Assembly (NCBI GenBank): GCA_036821825.1
Contig: DAISIV010000009.1
Span: 36,433 to 100,432 of the forward strand
Origin: CAITZA01 sp937915285
Lineage (GTDB): Bacteria; Desulfobacterota; Desulfomonilia; Desulfomonilales; Desulfomonilaceae
Direction: 5' to 3'
DNA: 64,000 nt
Within the stretch, counting starts at the first letter, position 1, and each line of letters starts with the position of its first letter. The notes under the pieces were generated by a model that saw only the letters and a list, made by a program, of their open reading frames with translations, ran no database searches and had not been told where the DNA came from. Of this stretch, positions 60,732-64,000 are shown in pieces. The position numbers and the translations under genes were made by a program.

Positions 60732-62843
60732 TCATTTCTCTCCAGGTATGAGACCTCTTTTCTTCAGTTCCTCCGCAACACCCCGAAGGCCTAACCTCCG
60801 ATAAGTCGCTTCTGTCGGAGCCCCGCTCGGTTTGTCCCATCCCATCTCGCCGTAATACATGTCCATGGCCAGTTCTATATCCGCACGGTCCATGCGGTTG
60901 GTGCCAGGCGTAAAGGCAGCCTTGCCAGAAGGGTCGGAAAATATCCAGTCGGGCATGGTATCGTGAGCGGATCGCATTTCGACTGTTCCCATGTCCCTTA
61001 TTGTAATTGCCCGGTGAAGCGTGAGTATCCTTTCCGCAACTGTGTCCAGCTCCTCACGAGACTTTTTGTCCCCGGTGGCTAGACTGTAGAGCAGGGATTC
61101 GAGCGTGTCATCCCCTCGATAGTTCCGTTCCCTGAGAGGGGACGCCACCCAAGGGCCCATCCAGTTGCAAAGCGACAGCGAGTCATGTAATTCCTTGCGC
61201 AAAAGGGACCACTTGGCCATTCTGGCCTTGTGTATGTTCATGGGGGAATAGGCGGATACTGCGTCTACTGCGCCAGGATCACCCCAGATTTCAGCCGCCA
61301 ATTCTTTCTGAACCTTCAGAGGGAGCCCGTTCCGGGTGAAATTGGAGTGCGAATGGCACTGGGCGTCACGGTTATACTGCGTGTTGATTATAACCCCGCA
61401 TTGTCCAGCGTCCTCACTTGAGTGATGCTTCGGATGCCCCATCTTCCAGTAAGCTATCTTCTGATCCTGGCCCCAATCCTTTTCAGGGATATTCCATTTT
61501 TCGAGAAGGTATCCCGTCCCGAGGCCCAGGACAGTCCCGAGTTCACCCCTCTTTTCGGCTATAGCCGGAATGATCTCGAATAGAAACCCCGGGTCGCCCT
61601 TTTCAAACTTGTCCCAGGAATAACCCCTGAATTCGTCAGAACCTATTTTATTCTTTAACATTCCTGAGTAATAGAGTTCCTTGAAATCCCGCTGCAACTG
61701 CCCATAATTTTCCCAGACCCCAAGATCGTCCGCCAGACTCATGCCGACCATGCATGCCTCTATCGCAGTCTCGCCCCTTGGGCCATCCGGAAACGACCTG
61801 AAGAATTCCCTGCCCAATACCAGTCCAGAGCAGGTGTTCTGACCAAGCGCAGAGATTCCGTACTTGGACGAGACCGATGGGACCTTCAGCATCGTATGGC
61901 ATCGTATCGGGCAACTCGAACAGCCGTTGCCGCGAACAGTGTATTTCCATGCCTTTTCCCCGAGGAAAAACGCCGCCAGATTGCTGCGATAGGCTATTCT
62001 GTTGAGGTTGTGCGGCTCGCAGGGGCCGGTATCAATGGCCGGCTCAGCAGCGCCCCAGGCCCTACCTTTTGAGGCCAGCCAACGGGAAGGACCGTAATAT
62101 TCCGCCCAGGGCTGAGGACTGCTTGGGACCACATGCTGGTTGTTCGCTCCCAGAATGGACAGGTGCATATTTACAGCCTTTTCCCACTCCTCCGGTTTGG
62201 CGGCTATGCGCACGCTTCCTGTCCCACGGACTCCGATGGCCTTCAGGTTCTTTGATCCCATCACCGAGCCGATTCCCCCGGCGCTGTGGGAAAACGAATT
62301 CATCACCACCGACATCGGGACCAGGTTCTCTCCCGCCTGACCGATTGCCGCCACGCATGCGGATGGGCCCATCAACCTGTTAATGTCCACGGTAGTCCGC
62401 CGGATGCCCTGTCCCCACAAATGGCCGGCGTCCTTTATTTCGGCCTTACCGTCCGTAACCTGTAGCCAGACCGGTCTGTCCGCCTTGCCCTGAATGATTA
62501 TGGCGTCAAACCCCGCATACTTGAGTTCAGCCGCAAAATGGCCTCCCATGTGACCCGTCGCCACCAGAGGTTTCGGCCAGCATGTCGGCCAAAGAGTCGT
62601 CACAGCAGTCCTGCCGTTACACGGAGCGCCGGTTCCCGCTAGAGGCCCAACTCCAAATATGATCCTGTTCTCTGGATCAAACGGCCGGACTCCTGTAGGG
62701 ACCTCGTCCCATATCACCCTGTAGCCTATGCCTGTGCCACCAATATAATCCTTGAACCGCTCGATAGTGTCTTCAGTCGAGATCTTCCTGTTGGAAAGAT
62801 CGACACGAAGTACTTTGCCTACCCAGCCGCCTGGCCTGGACAT
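60732..62843 (-). CDS. aldehyde ferredoxin oxidoreductase-family protein, YdhV-like
   Basis: A 703-residue tungsto/molybdo-pterin enzyme of the AOR family. N-terminal GWVGKVLRVDLSNRKIS, GVGPLAGTGAPCNGRT near 82, VAAIGQAGENLVPMSVVMNSF near 180 and MGSKNLKAIGVRG near 208 resemble E. coli YdhV as I remember it. A 4Fe-4S site is visible as CSSCPIRC near 302 plus later cysteines. The ATG at 62843 has AGGAG 9 bases upstream; the frame also opens at 62882, overlapping the ferredoxin gene. Electrons would pass to the neighbouring polyferredoxin. True substrate and whether the metal is W or Mo are unknown. Confidence 0.88.
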   Translation of the reverse strand: MSRPGGWVGKVLRVDLSNRKISTEDTIERFKDYIGGTGIGYRVIWDEVPTGVRPFDPENRIIFGVGPLAGTGAPCNGRTAVTTLWPTCWPKPLVATGHMGGHFAAELKYAGFDAIIIQGKADRPVWLQVTDGKAEIKDAGHLWGQGIRRTTVDINRLMGPSACVAAIGQAGENLVPMSVVMNSFSHSAGGIGSVMGSKNLKAIGVRGTGSVRIAAKPEEWEKAVNMHLSILGANNQHVVPSSPQPWAEYYGPSRWLASKGRAWGAAEPAIDTGPCEPHNLNRIAYRSNLAAFFLGEKAWKYTVRGNGCSSCPIRCHTMLKVPSVSSKYGISALGQNTCSGLVLGREFFRSFPDGPRGETAIEACMVGMSLADDLGVWENYGQLQRDFKELYYSGMLKNKIGSDEFRGYSWDKFEKGDPGFLFEIIPAIAEKRGELGTVLGLGTGYLLEKWNIPEKDWGQDQKIAYWKMGHPKHHSSEDAGQCGVIINTQYNRDAQCHSHSNFTRNGLPLKVQKELAAEIWGDPGAVDAVSAYSPMNIHKARMAKWSLLRKELHDSLSLCNWMGPWVASPLRERNYRGDDTLESLLYSLATGDKKSREELDTVAERILTLHRAITIRDMGTVEMRSAHDTMPDWIFSDPSGKAAFTPGTNRMDRADIELAMDMYYGEMGWDKPSGAPTEATYRRLGLRGVAEELKKRGLIPGEK

Positions 62844-62862
62844 GTCCATGTTCTCCTGTTGT

Positions 62863-63594
62863 TTATCTTGAGTGGCAGTCATTACACAGGGTTGCTTTTT
62901 CCTGTGGCATAATGGCCGTCGGTGATACTCTCGGCTTATCCGTGCGTGTGAGGTCCCTCCATGATACGTAGGTAAGGGCCTCAGCAGGGCATGCTGAAAC
63001 GCATTTAGGGTTGCCGTCGCACAGGAAACATTTAGTCGCCCGGTTGAGTTCAGCGTCGAACGACATCATGTCCCACGGGCAAGCCCCAAGGCACATCTTG
63101 CATCCTACACATTTTGCCGGATCAACCACCCTGGCGTTTGTCTGAGGGTTCATGACTATGGCGTCATTCGGACATGCGTTTGCGCAGGGAACCGGATGCG
63201 GACACTGTTTGCAGGTGTCCTGAATCACCAGGCCGTTGCCCCAGGAGCCTCGCCCACGCTGGCCGTCCTGAACTCCCGCAGGACCAAAGTTGAGGTTGCG
63301 GGTGACCTTGATCCTCGATGTGGAAGGGCTAGACTTGCCATCGTTAAACTCCGTGCAGGCAAGTTCACATCTGCGACAACCGACACATTTCGTCGGGTCG
63401 CCTATTATTATTCCCTTGGCCTGTTCGATGATGATCAGACGATCCTTTTTGGAACCCCACGCATCCAGCGCCCCTGCCAGAGTGATTGCAGCGCAACTGA
63501 TATGCAGGAAGTCTCGCCTGGATAGAATGCCGCGGCTCATCAACCCAACTCCGGATGATGCCCGACAATCGCCATCATCAGCGTCGAATTTCAT
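62863..63594 (-). CDS. Tat-exported 4 x 4Fe-4S protein ending in a CxxCH motif
   Basis: A 243-residue electron-transfer protein. A twin-arginine signal (ILSRRDFLHISCAAITLAGAL, residues 23-43) is followed by four ferredoxin sets: CVGCRRCELAC near 83, CKQCPHPVPCANACP near 140, CVGCKMCLGACP near 170 and CFLCDGNPKCVSACP near 195. This matches DmsB/HybA/YdhX-like proteins. The last residues, LCNDCHSR, form a CxxCH site that could bind c-type heme. The ATG at 63594 has GGAG 7 bases upstream; an inner ATG at 63540 also has GGAG. It precedes the oxidoreductase gene by 19 bases and should be its electron partner. Confidence 0.85.
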   Translation of the reverse strand: MKFDADDGDCRASSGVGLMSRGILSRRDFLHISCAAITLAGALDAWGSKKDRLIIIEQAKGIIIGDPTKCVGCRRCELACTEFNDGKSSPSTSRIKVTRNLNFGPAGVQDGQRGRGSWGNGLVIQDTCKQCPHPVPCANACPNDAIVMNPQTNARVVDPAKCVGCKMCLGACPWDMMSFDAELNRATKCFLCDGNPKCVSACPAEALTYVSWRDLTRTDKPRVSPTAIMPQEKATLCNDCHSR

Positions 63595-63666
63595 TTTTTC
63601 TCTCCAGCCACCGGACACTGTGGTTCCTTGTCCTCGTAATTCCAGGATATTGCCAATTCCAACCAC

Positions 63667-63694
63667 ATTATAATCCACTGGTGGGAACGGTCAA
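63667..63694 (-). promoter_or_regulatory. sigma-70-type promoter of the aldehyde oxidoreductase operon
   Basis: On the minus strand TTGACC (63694-63689), a 16-base spacer and a perfect TATAAT (63672-63667) lie about 70 bases ahead of the ferredoxin gene. The operon can therefore be transcribed independently of the membrane gene to the right. Confidence 0.75.
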
Positions 63695-63775
63695 TCACTC
63701 TTTGTGGTTCATGGCTACCGGAAAACGGACAGAACGAGTTAAAGTCCCTTTGACTGAAATTCCTTCTCCGGAAAT

Positions 63776-64000
63776 TTACTCAAAGGGCAAACGTCTGAAA
63801 TATCCTGACTTTTGCAGTGAAAATACAATAGAACAAACTACGAAAAATGAACCGAATACCCAGTATAGGAACACTGTAATGATCCAGAACAGGATAGGAT
63901 CTTCACTTCTCACAACAGTTCTTATCTTCCAGCCACCGTGACTGTTGACCCATGTCCGGCCCTTCGATACCGAAACAAAACCGGTCACTATCAGGCCTAT
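63776..64000 (-). CDS. small membrane protein, 5' part outside window
   Basis: The minus-strand frame is open from the right edge to a stop at 63776, so the N-terminus is cut. Visible are GLIVTGFVSVSKGRTW (possible first helix end), a polar loop with Arg and Lys, and a second hydrophobic helix ILFWIITVFLYWVFGSFFVV, then a short basic tail. A GTG at 63988 could also be the start. It resembles two-helix bacterial membrane proteins of unknown function. It is on the same strand as the oxidoreductase operon but separated by a 181-base gap holding that operon's promoter. Confidence 0.55.
   Translation of the reverse strand: MGLIVTGFVSVSKGRTWVNSHGGWKIRTVVRSEDPILFWIITVFLYWVFGSFFVVCSIVFSLQKSGYFRRLPFE

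Noticed and set aside
63196..63525. 109-codon plus-strand frame
   Set aside because: Antisense to the cysteine-rich ferredoxin gene.
1..64000. tRNA genes, rRNA, CRISPR arrays, transposases, prophage
   Set aside because: I looked for T-loop-like motifs, regular repeats and integrase or transposase motifs while reading and saw none. A short or unusual one could still be missed.

Overview
The window reads as chromosomal DNA of an anaerobic, fatty-acid-oxidising bacterium. Gene content points to the Desulfobacterota (former Deltaproteobacteria; Syntrophobacter- or Desulfomonile-like lineages), inferred from family recognition only. The pointers are an rnfCDGEAB operon, an acyl-CoA dehydrogenase/EtfBA cluster with a membrane DUF224-type Fe-S oxidoreductase (EMO), a second beta-oxidation operon, a tungsten-type aldehyde oxidoreductase and two Tat-exported redox proteins. 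Genes are dense and base composition looks even. I see no tRNA, rRNA, CRISPR array, prophage or insertion sequence.

Left part. 1-11.6 kb is a tightly packed minus-strand run: purine nucleoside phosphorylase, an MtaD-like deaminase, purM, glnE, addB and addA (cut by the left edge). 12-17.9 kb is the minus-strand electron-transfer operon acd - XRE/cupin regulator - EMO - etfB - etfA. It has an operator-like dyad over its predicted promoter and a terminator at its far end, and a 39-residue membrane microprotein lies antisense to its 3' end. 18.3-25.2 kb holds a coiled-coil lipoprotein, recO, an Hda-like ATPase and the information-processing group rho, rpmE, DUF1385, prfA.

Middle. 25.4-28 kb is pxpABC (5-oxoprolinase). 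28.4-35.2 kb is rnfCDGEAB plus a PhoU-like gene, closed by a strong terminator. This Rnf complex is the most unusual part of the window. RnfE lacks one of the cysteines expected to hold the intramembrane iron-sulfur cluster. RnfA carries an N-terminal signal peptide and an extracytoplasmic Ig-like domain. The last two ferredoxin motifs of RnfB have lost ligands. RnfD has its conserved N-terminus upstream of the first ATG and seems to begin at an ATC. 35.3-40.5 kb is a minus-strand beta-oxidation operon (acyl-CoA dehydrogenase, thiolase, hydratase/dehydrogenase fusion).

Right part. 40.9-49.5 kb mixes a TPR protein, a DUF6125-like gene with moaC and hisD, a YkgJ-type cysteine-cluster protein, a family-39 glycosyltransferase, a cation-efflux transporter and a WYL regulator. 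50-60 kb has a SulP transporter, an IorAB-type molybdenum hydroxylase, rmuC with small downstream genes, an Fsr-like MFS exporter and a kinase/HAD pair. 60.2-64 kb is a YdhV-like aldehyde oxidoreductase operon with its own promoter and a Tat-exported polyferredoxin that ends in a CxxCH motif.

Together the genes suggest acyl-CoA oxidation whose electrons pass through EtfAB and EMO to menaquinone. Rnf would exchange electrons between NADH and ferredoxin with ion translocation, as expected in a syntrophic or sulfate-reducing lifestyle. That physiology is inference.
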